NCBI GenBank assembly: GCA_023422635.1
Contig: JAFAGO010000052.1
Coordinates: forward strand, 22,950-86,949
Length of the DNA: 64,000 bases
Reading direction: 5' to 3'
Origin: Bacteroidota bacterium
Lineage (GTDB): Bacteria > Bacteroidota > Bacteroidia > Flavobacteriales > Weeksellaceae
Below the pieces are notes generated by a model, which had not been told where the DNA came from, did not search any database, and saw nothing but the letters and a program-made list of their open reading frames with translations. Below are positions 46,060 through 53,603 of the stretch, piece by piece (the first letter of the stretch is position 1; every line of letters starts with the position of its first letter). A program made the translations under genes and the position numbers.

Positions 46060-47619
46060 ATGGCAAAAAAGCTACAAACCAAAAGCACCGAAGAAATCCT
46101 TTGGGATTCAGCAAATAAACTACGTGGTTCTGTAGAACCTTCCGAATATAAACACGTTGTATTGAGTTTAATTTTCCTAAAGTTTGCGAATGACAAATTT
46201 CTCAAACGCAGACAGGAATTGATTAATGAACACAAACAAGCCTTCTTAGAAATACCAGAATTTTATCAGGCAGAAAATGTTTTCTATTTGCCTGAGGAAT
46301 CGCGTTGGACATTTATCATTGAAAATGCCAAACAAGAAGACATTACCTTAAAAGTAGATAGCGCTCTTAAAACCATAGAACGTACCAACAAATCCTTAGA
46401 AGGTGCGTTGCCCGATAACTATTTCTCTCGATTGGGATTGGATCAATCCAAGTTTTCGGCATTGTTGGATACCATCAACAATATCGATACGCTAAAAGAC
46501 GAAGCCCAAGATATTGTAGGACGTGTGTACGAATATTTCTTGAGCAAGTTTGCCATTGCCGAAGGAAAAGGGAAAGGTGAATTCTATACGCCGAAGTCGA
46601 TTGTAAATTTAATTGCCGAAATGATTGAACCCTACAAAGGGAAAATCTATGACCCTTCTTGTGGTTCGGGTGGTATGTTTGTGCAGTCGTTGAAGTTTAT
46701 TGAGAAACACCAAGGAAACAAAAAAGACATTTCTATTTACGGACAAGAGTTAACGAATACTACGTTTAAACTGGCTAAAATGAACTTAGCCATTCGTGGA
46801 ATTTCTGCCAATTTAGGAAATAAAGCCGCCGATACGTTCGGTGACGATCAGCACAAAGAATTGAAAGCGGATTACATCATGGCGAATCCTCCGTTTAATT
46901 TAAAAGATTGGAGAGCTGAAAACGAATTAACGGACGATCCGCGTTGGACAGGTTACGAAGTCCCTCCAAAATCCAATGCCAATTATGCGTGGATTTTGAA
47001 CATGATTTCGAAATTGTCGCAAAACGGTGTCGCTGGTTTTATCTTGGCTAACGGTGCCCTTTCGGGTGGTGGTGAAGAATACAAAATCCGTAAACAAATC
47101 ATAGAAAACGAATTGGTAGAAGCGATTCTGATTCTTCCTCAAGATATGTTTTACTCCACAAATATTTCGGTAACACTTTGGATTTTGAACCGGAATAAAA
47201 AAGAACGCACTGTGGAAGTTAACGATGGCGTGAAAAACTACCGTAACCGTGAGGGTGAAGTGTTGTTTATGGATTTACGCCAAAAGGGTGAACCCTTTGA
47301 AAAGAAATTCATTCAGTTTTCGGAACAATCAATAAATGATATTGCATTAACCTATCATAACTGGCAACAAAAAGATGTAGAAACCACTTACGCGAACGAA
47401 CCAGAATATTGTTACTCTGCAACCATAGAAGAGATACGCAAAAAAGATTATTCGTTGGTGCCAAGTAAATACATTGAGTTTGTAAACCGTGACGAAAACA
47501 TCGATTACGATACCCAAATGCAAGCGTTGCAAACCGAATTGAAAGACTTGTTTCAGCAAGAAGAAGCGTTAAAACAAGAAGTAGCAAACGTATTTAAATC
47601 GTTGGGTTATGAGTTATAA
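46060..47619 (+). CDS. hsdM: Type I restriction-modification system, DNA methyltransferase subunit
   Basis: A 519-residue N6-adenine methyltransferase subunit. The HsdM N-terminal helical domain (STEEILWDSANKLRGSVEPS, EYKHVVLSLIFLKFANDKF) precedes the catalytic domain with the AdoMet motif DPSCGSGGMF near residue 198 and the NPPF active site at 276-279. It pairs with HsdS to methylate the recognised site and protect the host from HsdR. Its last 11 bases overlap the start of hsdS, a sign of coupled translation. Confidence 0.96.
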   Translation: MAKKLQTKSTEEILWDSANKLRGSVEPSEYKHVVLSLIFLKFANDKFLKRRQELINEHKQAFLEIPEFYQAENVFYLPEESRWTFIIENAKQEDITLKVDSALKTIERTNKSLEGALPDNYFSRLGLDQSKFSALLDTINNIDTLKDEAQDIVGRVYEYFLSKFAIAEGKGKGEFYTPKSIVNLIAEMIEPYKGKIYDPSCGSGGMFVQSLKFIEKHQGNKKDISIYGQELTNTTFKLAKMNLAIRGISANLGNKAADTFGDDQHKELKADYIMANPPFNLKDWRAENELTDDPRWTGYEVPPKSNANYAWILNMISKLSQNGVAGFILANGALSGGGEEYKIRKQIIENELVEAILILPQDMFYSTNISVTLWILNRNKKERTVEVNDGVKNYRNREGEVLFMDLRQKGEPFEKKFIQFSEQSINDIALTYHNWQQKDVETTYANEPEYCYSATIEEIRKKDYSLVPSKYIEFVNRDENIDYDTQMQALQTELKDLFQQEEALKQEVANVFKSLGYEL

Positions 47620-48910
47620 AAAAATTGGAGATTTAATCCAATTGGTTGATGTTAGAAATAAAGATTTAAGTATTACACATCTTGTTGGATTAACGATAAA
47701 TAAAAAGTTCATTCCTTCCGTAGCCAACACCATCGGAACTGATATGAGTAATTATAAAATTATTCGTAGAAACCAATTCGCTTGTAGTACGATGCAAGTT
47801 CGTAGAGATAAGAAAATGCCTGTTGCTTTGTTAAAGGAGTTTGATGTTGCTATTATTTCTCAAGCTTATCCTGTATTTGAAGTAATGGATGAAAATGAAA
47901 TTCTACCTGAATATTTAATGCTGTGGTTCTCAAGAAGTGAATTTGATAGAGAAGCTTGTTTTCATGCTGTTGGTGGTGTACGTGGAAGTTTAGAATGGGA
48001 AGATTTCTGCAATATGGAATTACCTGTTCCATCCATCGAAAAACAACGTGAAATTGTAGACCAATACCAAGCGGTAGCAAACACAATAAAAGTCAACGAA
48101 CAAATCTGCGAGAAGTTAGAAGCTACTGCTCAAGCCTTATACAAACAATGGTTTGTAGATTTTGAATTCCCAATTACTAAAGAAAGTCATCCTGAATTAT
48201 TCTGTCATTCTGAGCCTGTCGAAGAATCTACAATAAAAACGTACAAATCATCAGGAGGTGCGATGGTTTTCAATAAAGAATTAGAAAAAGAAATTCCTGA
48301 AGGTTGGGAAGTTAGAAACTTTGGAGATTTCATTGATTTTATAAATGGCTATGGTTTTTCTAGTGAAGATTTGATTGATAATGAAATAGAAAATTCTTAT
48401 GCGGTTTTTAAAATGGGTAATATTAAAAAAGGTGGTGGTATTAACTTAAATTCAACTAAGAGTTGGATAAGTAAAGATAAATGTAATGGTTTAGATAAAT
48501 TTATTTTAAAACAAGGTGATCTTTTAATTTGCATGACAGATATGAAAGATAATATTGGATTATTAGGAAATACAGCTCTAATACCATTAGAAGATATTTT
48601 TATTGCAAATCAGAGATGTGGTTTAATTAGAAGTTTGAATATTATATCTCCAAGTTCTTTATATATAATTACAAACGAATATAATTTCCTAAGGGATTTA
48701 AGAAGTAGAGCTAATAGAGGTGTTCAAGTTAATTTAACAACCGAAAGTATTTTGAAATCAAGAATATCCTTCAATTTAAACGAATTTAAAAAGTTTAATA
48801 TCGTTTCTGATAAATTTATTAAAGTTATTTTATCGAAAGAAATTCAAAACCAAAAACTCACTCAGCTTCAAGCATTGTTGTTAAGTCGCTTGGCAACGTT
48901 GGAGGGGTAA
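47609..48910 (+). CDS. hsdS: Type I restriction-modification system, specificity subunit
   Basis: A 433-residue DNA-recognition subunit. Two target-recognition domains lie at about 1-150 and 225-400, separated and followed by helical spacers with the usual repeats (EKQREIVDQYQAVANTIKVN ... LEATAQALYKQWFVDFEFP; QNQKLTQLQALLLSRLATLEG). Domain 2 begins after KEIPEGWEVRNFGDF. An odd stretch in the central linker, FCHSEPVEES near residue 199, comes from a dispersed genomic repeat inserted in frame. The last bases and the following spacer are duplicated 0.8 kb downstream beyond the Abi gene. Confidence 0.93.
   Translation: MSYKKIGDLIQLVDVRNKDLSITHLVGLTINKKFIPSVANTIGTDMSNYKIIRRNQFACSTMQVRRDKKMPVALLKEFDVAIISQAYPVFEVMDENEILPEYLMLWFSRSEFDREACFHAVGGVRGSLEWEDFCNMELPVPSIEKQREIVDQYQAVANTIKVNEQICEKLEATAQALYKQWFVDFEFPITKESHPELFCHSEPVEESTIKTYKSSGGAMVFNKELEKEIPEGWEVRNFGDFIDFINGYGFSSEDLIDNEIENSYAVFKMGNIKKGGGINLNSTKSWISKDKCNGLDKFILKQGDLLICMTDMKDNIGLLGNTALIPLEDIFIANQRCGLIRSLNIISPSSLYIITNEYNFLRDLRSRANRGVQVNLTTESILKSRISFNLNEFKKFNIVSDKFIKVILSKEIQNQKLTQLQALLLSRLATLEG
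48203..48229 (+). repeat. Short dispersed repeat inserted in frame within hsdS
   Basis: The stretch contains CATTCTGAGCCTGTCGAAGA, an imperfect palindrome that I recognise from memory as a dispersed repeat in many Bacteroidota genomes. In this frame it reads CHSEPVEES. It lies in the linker between the two target-recognition domains. Confidence 0.6.
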
Positions 48911-48931
48911 AAGAAAACTAAACTACTATTA
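48850..48931 (+). repeat. hsdS 3'-end direct repeat, copy 1
   Basis: The last 61 bases of hsdS plus 21 bases of spacer. Copy 2 is at 49688-49768. Over 82 aligned positions I count six mismatches and one gap. Confidence 0.9.
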
Positions 48932-48934
48932 TTT

Positions 48935-49687
48935 ATGGATGAAGAATTACAGCTTATAAAAAAACTTAATGAACTTCAACTAGTTGAATATTTTCAGGAT
49001 GGTATCGTAGCCCATGCAACAGGAGGTGGCTTCAATAATCAATTATATATTGAGACCAGAAAGAGATTACTTGAAAATAAATCAATTGAAAAACTCTTAC
49101 CTGAATGGGTAGTTTCTAAGAGAACAATTGACCAATTTTGGACATTTATAAAAGGAAGATTTAGCACATATCAAGAGCGAAGAGAATTTTTGTGGAATGA
49201 ATTCTCGCCATTACTTAATTATTTGGAAAAGAAAACTTCTTCTCCTTTGGAAGAGATTATTGTGTTTGATGAAGCACATATACATGATCAGTGGCAAAAA
49301 GCACTTGACAGGAAGCAAACTGAACCTGAAGGTGCAATCACATTAGCAAGAACATTAATTGAAAGTATTCTTAAACATATTTTAGATGAACAAAATATTG
49401 AATACAATGATGGAGCGGATCTTCCTGAATTATATAAAGAAGTAGCAAAGTCTTTAAATCTAGCTCCTGAAAATCATCAAGAACAAATATTTAAACAAAT
49501 TTTAGGAGGGTCAAGTAGTATTGTCAGCGGATTAGGAGCTTTAAGAAATAAACTTGGAGATGCTCATGGAAAAAGTAAAAAAAGTATTAAACCATCTGAA
49601 AGACATAGTGAACTAGCGGTAAATTTAGCTGGTACAATGGCTATTTTTTTATTTAAAACTTTTAAAGAAAAAACTCAAAATAAATAA
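48935..49687 (+). CDS. Abortive infection protein (Abi_C, HEPN-like)
   Basis: A 250-residue protein of the abortive infection C-terminal family. The N-terminal part (LVEYFQDGIVAHATGGGFNN, SIEKLLPEWVVSKRTIDQFW) is of the kind seen with Abi_C. The C-terminal domain has GAITLARTLIESILKHILDE, SSSIVSGLGALRNKLGDAHG and KPSERHSELAVNLAGTMAIF. R-N-K-L-G-D-A-H matches the R-x(4-6)-H pattern of HEPN nucleases, so it may be an RNase that shuts down infected cells; this is inferred from the superfamily. The gene lies between two copies of the hsdS 3' end, so it entered this locus after the hsd genes. Confidence 0.85.
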   Translation: MDEELQLIKKLNELQLVEYFQDGIVAHATGGGFNNQLYIETRKRLLENKSIEKLLPEWVVSKRTIDQFWTFIKGRFSTYQERREFLWNEFSPLLNYLEKKTSSPLEEIIVFDEAHIHDQWQKALDRKQTEPEGAITLARTLIESILKHILDEQNIEYNDGADLPELYKEVAKSLNLAPENHQEQIFKQILGGSSSIVSGLGALRNKLGDAHGKSKKSIKPSERHSELAVNLAGTMAIFLFKTFKEKTQNK

Positions 49688-49768
49688 CCATAAACTTACT
49701 CAACTTCAATCGTTGTTGTTAAGTCGCTTAGCAACGTTGGAGGGGTAAAGAAAACTAAACTACTATTA
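49688..49768 (+). repeat. hsdS 3'-end direct repeat, copy 2 (remnant)
   Basis: This still reads HKLTQLQSLLLSRLATLEG and a stop, the C terminus of HsdS, followed by the same 20-base spacer. It starts immediately after the Abi stop codon and precedes the OLD-like ATPase gene. Confidence 0.9.
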
Positions 49769-49790
49769 ACCAAAAGAAATACTATAATTT

Positions 49791-51605
49791 ATGAAGAAAT
49801 CTAAATATTCAGTGCCTAAAGGATATAAGGGCATAGCGAATGATATTAATTTGGAATTCAATACAAATTTAGCTGTCATTACTGGATTGAATGGTTCAGG
49901 AAAGTCTACAATATTAAAGTATCTATATGAAAATTATCCTGATAGAAGTAAATGCTTTATTAAGACTATACAAAGTAATGAAGGATATAGTTATGAAAGA
50001 AGGAAGAGTATTTCATATAGTAACGGTTTAAGATCTACTGATGAAATTTCATTTGAAAGAATAATGGATGAGATTGAATCTATTGGACTAAGAAAACGCA
50101 GATCGAGTGACTCACCATTTTTAGATAGAACTGATTTCTACTCTGCATTATTTGATCTTGATAGTATTTACTATAAAAATGGTTATTTATATTTAGAATC
50201 AATTTCTAAACTATTAGCAGATTATCAATTTGAAGAATTAGATAGTATTAAACGTGAATTAGGTATTGTATTAGAAAGTGAAATTGATAAGAAGTTAATA
50301 AGAGATTTAAATAAAACAAAAGATGAAAATTTAAAGATGTTTGGTGCAAGAAATGGGAGAAATGTACTTGAAAAATATTACAACTCTGTACTTCCAGAAA
50401 CAGAAATGATTTCTCTGAGAACTAAAAGAATTACTATACAAGAAAAATTAAAAATAGAATTTAGGAAAAATGCGAAAATTTCTAACGAAGAATCTTTGAA
50501 GTCATATGTTTATGATTTACTGACAAAAGAGTTTCGTTCAATTGAATCTATAGTTCAGAAAATGTCTAACAAGATTTTTCAGGATTTTAAAACCAAGAAT
50601 TCAAGAAGAAGAACTAAAAAGTTATGGGAGGAAATAAATGAAGAATTATATAAATACTATGAAAAAGGATATTTTAAATATAAATTAGTTGCTCCTAAAA
50701 ATTATGAATCATATTACGAAATAGCTTTTGAAAAATTTGATACACCATCAAAAACATATATTCATTTTGATTCATTATCAAGTGGTGAAAAAATCATATT
50801 CGAATTAATTTGTTATCACTTTGCAGCTAAAGAATCAAAATTAGAGTTGATTATGCTAGATGAGTTTGATGCAAATTTGAATCCTCAATTAGCTGAAAGA
50901 TATATTGAAGTTATAAAAGAACAATTCAAAAACATTAATGTAGTTCTTACAACTCATTCTCCTTCTACTGTTGTAGAAGTTGAACCAAACGAGTTATTTG
51001 AATTAACTGATTCACGCGAGTTAAAATGTGCAAAGGATGAAAATGGTAAACGTGATATACTTAAGAGACTAGCTCCTAAGTTCGTTTATCATGGAGAGTT
51101 TGGAATTCTGGAAGATGTGTTTAATAATAAATATGAATTAATAGTTTTTGTTGAAGGAAATAATGATGTTAAAAATTTTGAAGCAGGTCTAAATGAAGAA
51201 AAATATAAATTTATTGATTCAAGAGGTGTGGGTAATATGCCGGATCTAGTTAAGATATTTAAGGTTATACCTTTTTTTCAAAAATTGGCTCAACAAAAAC
51301 AAATAGTTTTTCTATTTGATTTTGACAGTGAAGGTATAGAAAACATGGTAAAATGTTTACATAAAAATGATAACCAACAAGATGTTTATTCAAAATTTGG
51401 CGTTAAAGAGTTTTATTGTTCAAAAATTGAAGAGAATTTAAATATTTATGTTTCCCATTTAATACCTGATGAATCACATTCTTGGCAAATCTCTAATGAA
51501 TACAGACATCAAGAATTGAAAAATGAAGGTGAAGCAGGTGTTCAAAGACAATTTGAACATTTGAAAAATATTAAAGAAGGAAATTTCGATTCAGTTACAG
51601 TCTAA
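49791..51605 (+). CDS. OLD-like AAA ATPase with C-terminal TOPRIM-type domain
   Basis: A 604-residue protein. The ABC/SMC-like ATPase has Walker A GLNGSGKST at 32-40, a signature SLSSGEKIIFELI, Walker B KLELIMLDEFDANLNPQ and the switch His in VVLTTHSPSTVV. From about residue 445 a TOPRIM-like nuclease domain follows (LIVFVEGNNDVKNFEAGLNE for the Glu, QIVFLFDFDSEGIENMVK for the DxD). This is the plan of OLD-family nucleases and of GajA-like defence proteins. No GajB-type helicase or other fixed partner is next to it, so it may act alone or with other island proteins. The upstream spacer matches the one after hsdS. Confidence 0.85.
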   Translation: MKKSKYSVPKGYKGIANDINLEFNTNLAVITGLNGSGKSTILKYLYENYPDRSKCFIKTIQSNEGYSYERRKSISYSNGLRSTDEISFERIMDEIESIGLRKRRSSDSPFLDRTDFYSALFDLDSIYYKNGYLYLESISKLLADYQFEELDSIKRELGIVLESEIDKKLIRDLNKTKDENLKMFGARNGRNVLEKYYNSVLPETEMISLRTKRITIQEKLKIEFRKNAKISNEESLKSYVYDLLTKEFRSIESIVQKMSNKIFQDFKTKNSRRRTKKLWEEINEELYKYYEKGYFKYKLVAPKNYESYYEIAFEKFDTPSKTYIHFDSLSSGEKIIFELICYHFAAKESKLELIMLDEFDANLNPQLAERYIEVIKEQFKNINVVLTTHSPSTVVEVEPNELFELTDSRELKCAKDENGKRDILKRLAPKFVYHGEFGILEDVFNNKYELIVFVEGNNDVKNFEAGLNEEKYKFIDSRGVGNMPDLVKIFKVIPFFQKLAQQKQIVFLFDFDSEGIENMVKCLHKNDNQQDVYSKFGVKEFYCSKIEENLNIYVSHLIPDESHSWQISNEYRHQELKNEGEAGVQRQFEHLKNIKEGNFDSVTV

Positions 51606-51683
51606 TGAAATCCACCAAATTTTAACTATAACAAGAATTTATAAGCCTTTAAATTTAAAAAAAGTACAGAAGTAAATTACGCT

Positions 51684-51720
51684 ATTGTGTAACAAATTTT
51701 CACTAAATTTGTTACACAAT
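51684..51720 (+). promoter_or_regulatory. Perfect 16-bp palindromic operator over the promoter of the AbiEi-like/Fic operon
   Basis: ATTGTGTAACAAATTT (51684-51699) and AAATTTGTTACACAAT (51705-51720) are exact inverted arms around TCACT. The -7 box TAAATTTG (51704-51711) lies inside the right arm and a TTG at 51685-51687 could be the -33 element. A dimeric regulator bound here would block the promoter. The operon starts at 51737. Confidence 0.75.
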
Positions 51721-51736
51721 AAAAAGATATTACCAA

Positions 51737-52339
51737 GTGAAATCATCTAAAAATCAAATAGAAACAAAGATTTTAAAATCTTCTCTTGGCGAAATATTTT
51801 TCGCTGAAGATTTCTATAAATATGGTTCGGCAGGCAATATTAGATTAACACTATTTCGTTTAGAAAATGAAGGGATACTAGAACGTTTGGCTCAGGGAAT
51901 TTACCTAAAACCCAAAAAAGATCCTTTATTAGGTAGTATTTATCCTACAACAGAAGAAATTGCCAAGCAAATAGCACAACGCGACAAAGCACGTATTGCT
52001 CCAACAGGTGTATTCGCTTTGTATTTGTTGGGACTAACCACACAAGTTCCTCTAAAAGCGGTGTATCTGTCCGATGGTTCACAACGAGTAATTAAAATAG
52101 GAAACCGGAGCATTCAATTCAAAAAAACAGTTCCTAAAAGCTTTGCAATTAAAGATGGTTTACTGCACTTAATTGTGCAAGCTTTCAAAGAAAAAGGTCA
52201 AAAGGAAGTCAATGATGATTTTATAAATCAACTGAAACCTTCGATTTTGAAGCTGGATAAATCAGTTGTAGAATCACAACTTCGCTATGCTCCAGCTTGG
52301 ATTCAGAAAGAAGTGAAAAAGAATAATAAATATGAGTAA
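51737..52339 (+). CDS. AbiEi-like antitoxin/transcriptional regulator (DUF6088 type)
   Basis: A 200-residue protein starting at GTG 51737. The N-terminal winged helix (FAEDFYKYGSAGNIRLTLFR, LENEGILERLAQGIYLKPKK) and the AbiEi antitoxin-like segment (PTTEEIAKQIAQRDKARIAP, GVFALYLLGLTTQVPLKAVY, LSDGSQRVIKIGNRSIQFKK) match the type IV antitoxin family, whose members bind inverted repeats at their own promoter. Such an inverted repeat is present 16 bases upstream. The usual partner is an AbiEii nucleotidyltransferase; here the next gene is Fic, overlapping by 8 bases (ATGAGTAA). Confidence 0.82.
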   Translation: MKSSKNQIETKILKSSLGEIFFAEDFYKYGSAGNIRLTLFRLENEGILERLAQGIYLKPKKDPLLGSIYPTTEEIAKQIAQRDKARIAPTGVFALYLLGLTTQVPLKAVYLSDGSQRVIKIGNRSIQFKKTVPKSFAIKDGLLHLIVQAFKEKGQKEVNDDFINQLKPSILKLDKSVVESQLRYAPAWIQKEVKKNNKYE

Positions 52340-53435
52340 TTATAATATTCCTGAATTGCCATTAAAAGCAGATCTTGAAACCAAGACTGTACTGAAAAAA
52401 TTAGTTAAGGCTAATAAAGCTCTAGCTGAGTTGAATGGTGTTTCAGAAACAATTCCCAATGAACAAATTATTTTGAATACACTTTCACTTCAAGAAGCGA
52501 AAGACAGTTCTGCAATTGAAAATATTATTACAACACATGATGAACTTTTTAGCAGTGATTCTATAACTAAGCAATTTGCAAGTACCGCTGCTAAAGAGGT
52601 ACACAATTATGCAGCCTCACTCAAATATGGTTTTGCCAAGGTTAAAGAAAAAGGACTGCTTACGTCTAATAACATTATTGATATACATTCTGTACTGGAG
52701 GAAACAAGAACGGGATTTAGAAAAGTGCCAGGGACATCTTTAAAAAATGACCAAACGGGTGAAGTAATTTATACTCCTCCACAGACACATAAGGAAATAG
52801 ATTCTTTTATGCAAAATCTTGAGACTTTTGTAAACAATAATGATCTTTCGGACTTAGATCCACTTGTAAAGATGGCTATAATTCATCATCAATTTGAAAG
52901 TATACACCCATTTTATGATGGTAATGGCAGAACAGGTCGTATCATTAATATACTATACTTAGTGAAAGAAGATCTTTTGAATCTTCCTATTTTGTATTTA
53001 AGTCGGTTTATTAATCAGAACAAATCAGAATACTATAGATTGTTGCAGGAAACGAGAGATACTAATTCATGGGAGCAATGGATCTTATTTATGTTAGAAG
53101 CTGTTGAAAAAACATCTTTGCAAACTATTTTTATAATTAAGGAGATCAAAAATATTATGCAGACATATAAAGAGAAAATTAGATCGGAACTACCTAAAAT
53201 TTATTCTCAGGATTTAATTAATAATCTTTTCAAGCACCCTTACACAAAAATTGATTTTGTTGTTGAGGATCTTAGGGTAACGAGACAAACTGCTTCACGA
53301 TATCTAGAGCAGTTAGTTGAGTTAAAGCTTGTTCACTTGCAGAAAATTGGTAAAGAAAATTTTTATATAAATGTAGACTTGTATAACTTTTTGAATGATG
53401 CTACTCAATTGCATAAGCTTAGTAGTAATTCGTAA
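52332..53435 (+). CDS. fic: Fic-domain protein (class II, self-inhibited)
   Basis: A 367-residue predicted AMPylase or other nucleotide transferase. The Fic motif is HPFYDGNGRTGR with catalytic His192. An N-terminal inhibitory motif of class II proteins, SSAIEN (Ser59, Glu63, Asn64), is present, so activity is probably held in check within the protein. A winged helix lies at the C terminus (VEDLRVTRQTASRYLEQLVE, LKLVHLQKIGKENFYINVDL). Fic genes are frequent next to type I restriction genes in Bacteroidota. Here it shares an operon with an AbiEi-like protein; whether that protein antagonises Fic or only represses transcription is unknown. Confidence 0.9.
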   Translation: MSNYNIPELPLKADLETKTVLKKLVKANKALAELNGVSETIPNEQIILNTLSLQEAKDSSAIENIITTHDELFSSDSITKQFASTAAKEVHNYAASLKYGFAKVKEKGLLTSNNIIDIHSVLEETRTGFRKVPGTSLKNDQTGEVIYTPPQTHKEIDSFMQNLETFVNNNDLSDLDPLVKMAIIHHQFESIHPFYDGNGRTGRIINILYLVKEDLLNLPILYLSRFINQNKSEYYRLLQETRDTNSWEQWILFMLEAVEKTSLQTIFIIKEIKNIMQTYKEKIRSELPKIYSQDLINNLFKHPYTKIDFVVEDLRVTRQTASRYLEQLVELKLVHLQKIGKENFYINVDLYNFLNDATQLHKLSSNS

Positions 53436-53458
53436 ATTTTATATGTTTAAAAAAAAAC

Positions 53459-53568
53459 AAAATTGTAACACGTTTTTTTTTCATGTTCAAAAAATGTAAA
53501 ATTTTTAACATGTGAAAATAACATGTTACAAAAAAGCGAAAATTGTAACACGTTCTCAAGACATGTTA
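53459..53568 (+). promoter_or_regulatory. Repeat array upstream of hsdR (possible operator sites)
   Basis: AAAATTGTAACACGTT occurs at 53459-53474 and 53539-53554, 80 bases apart. Between and after them are TAACATGT (53506-53513), the palindrome TAACATGTTA (53519-53528) and ACATGTTA (53561-53568). TGTAACA or its complement TGTTACA, the core of the operator at 51684, occurs three times. Confidence 0.5.
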
Positions 53569-53603
53569 TAAAAATCAAAAAAACTTAACTTGAAGATTCA
53601 AGC

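Noticed and set aside
49791..51605. Complete Gabija system
   Set aside because: The ATPase-TOPRIM protein resembles GajA in plan, but no GajB-type UvrD-like helicase is adjacent. The giant helicase is distant and of another type.
53459..53568. CRISPR array
   Set aside because: There are only two exact copies of the 16-base repeat, the spacing is irregular, and no cas genes are present. Operator-like sites fit better.
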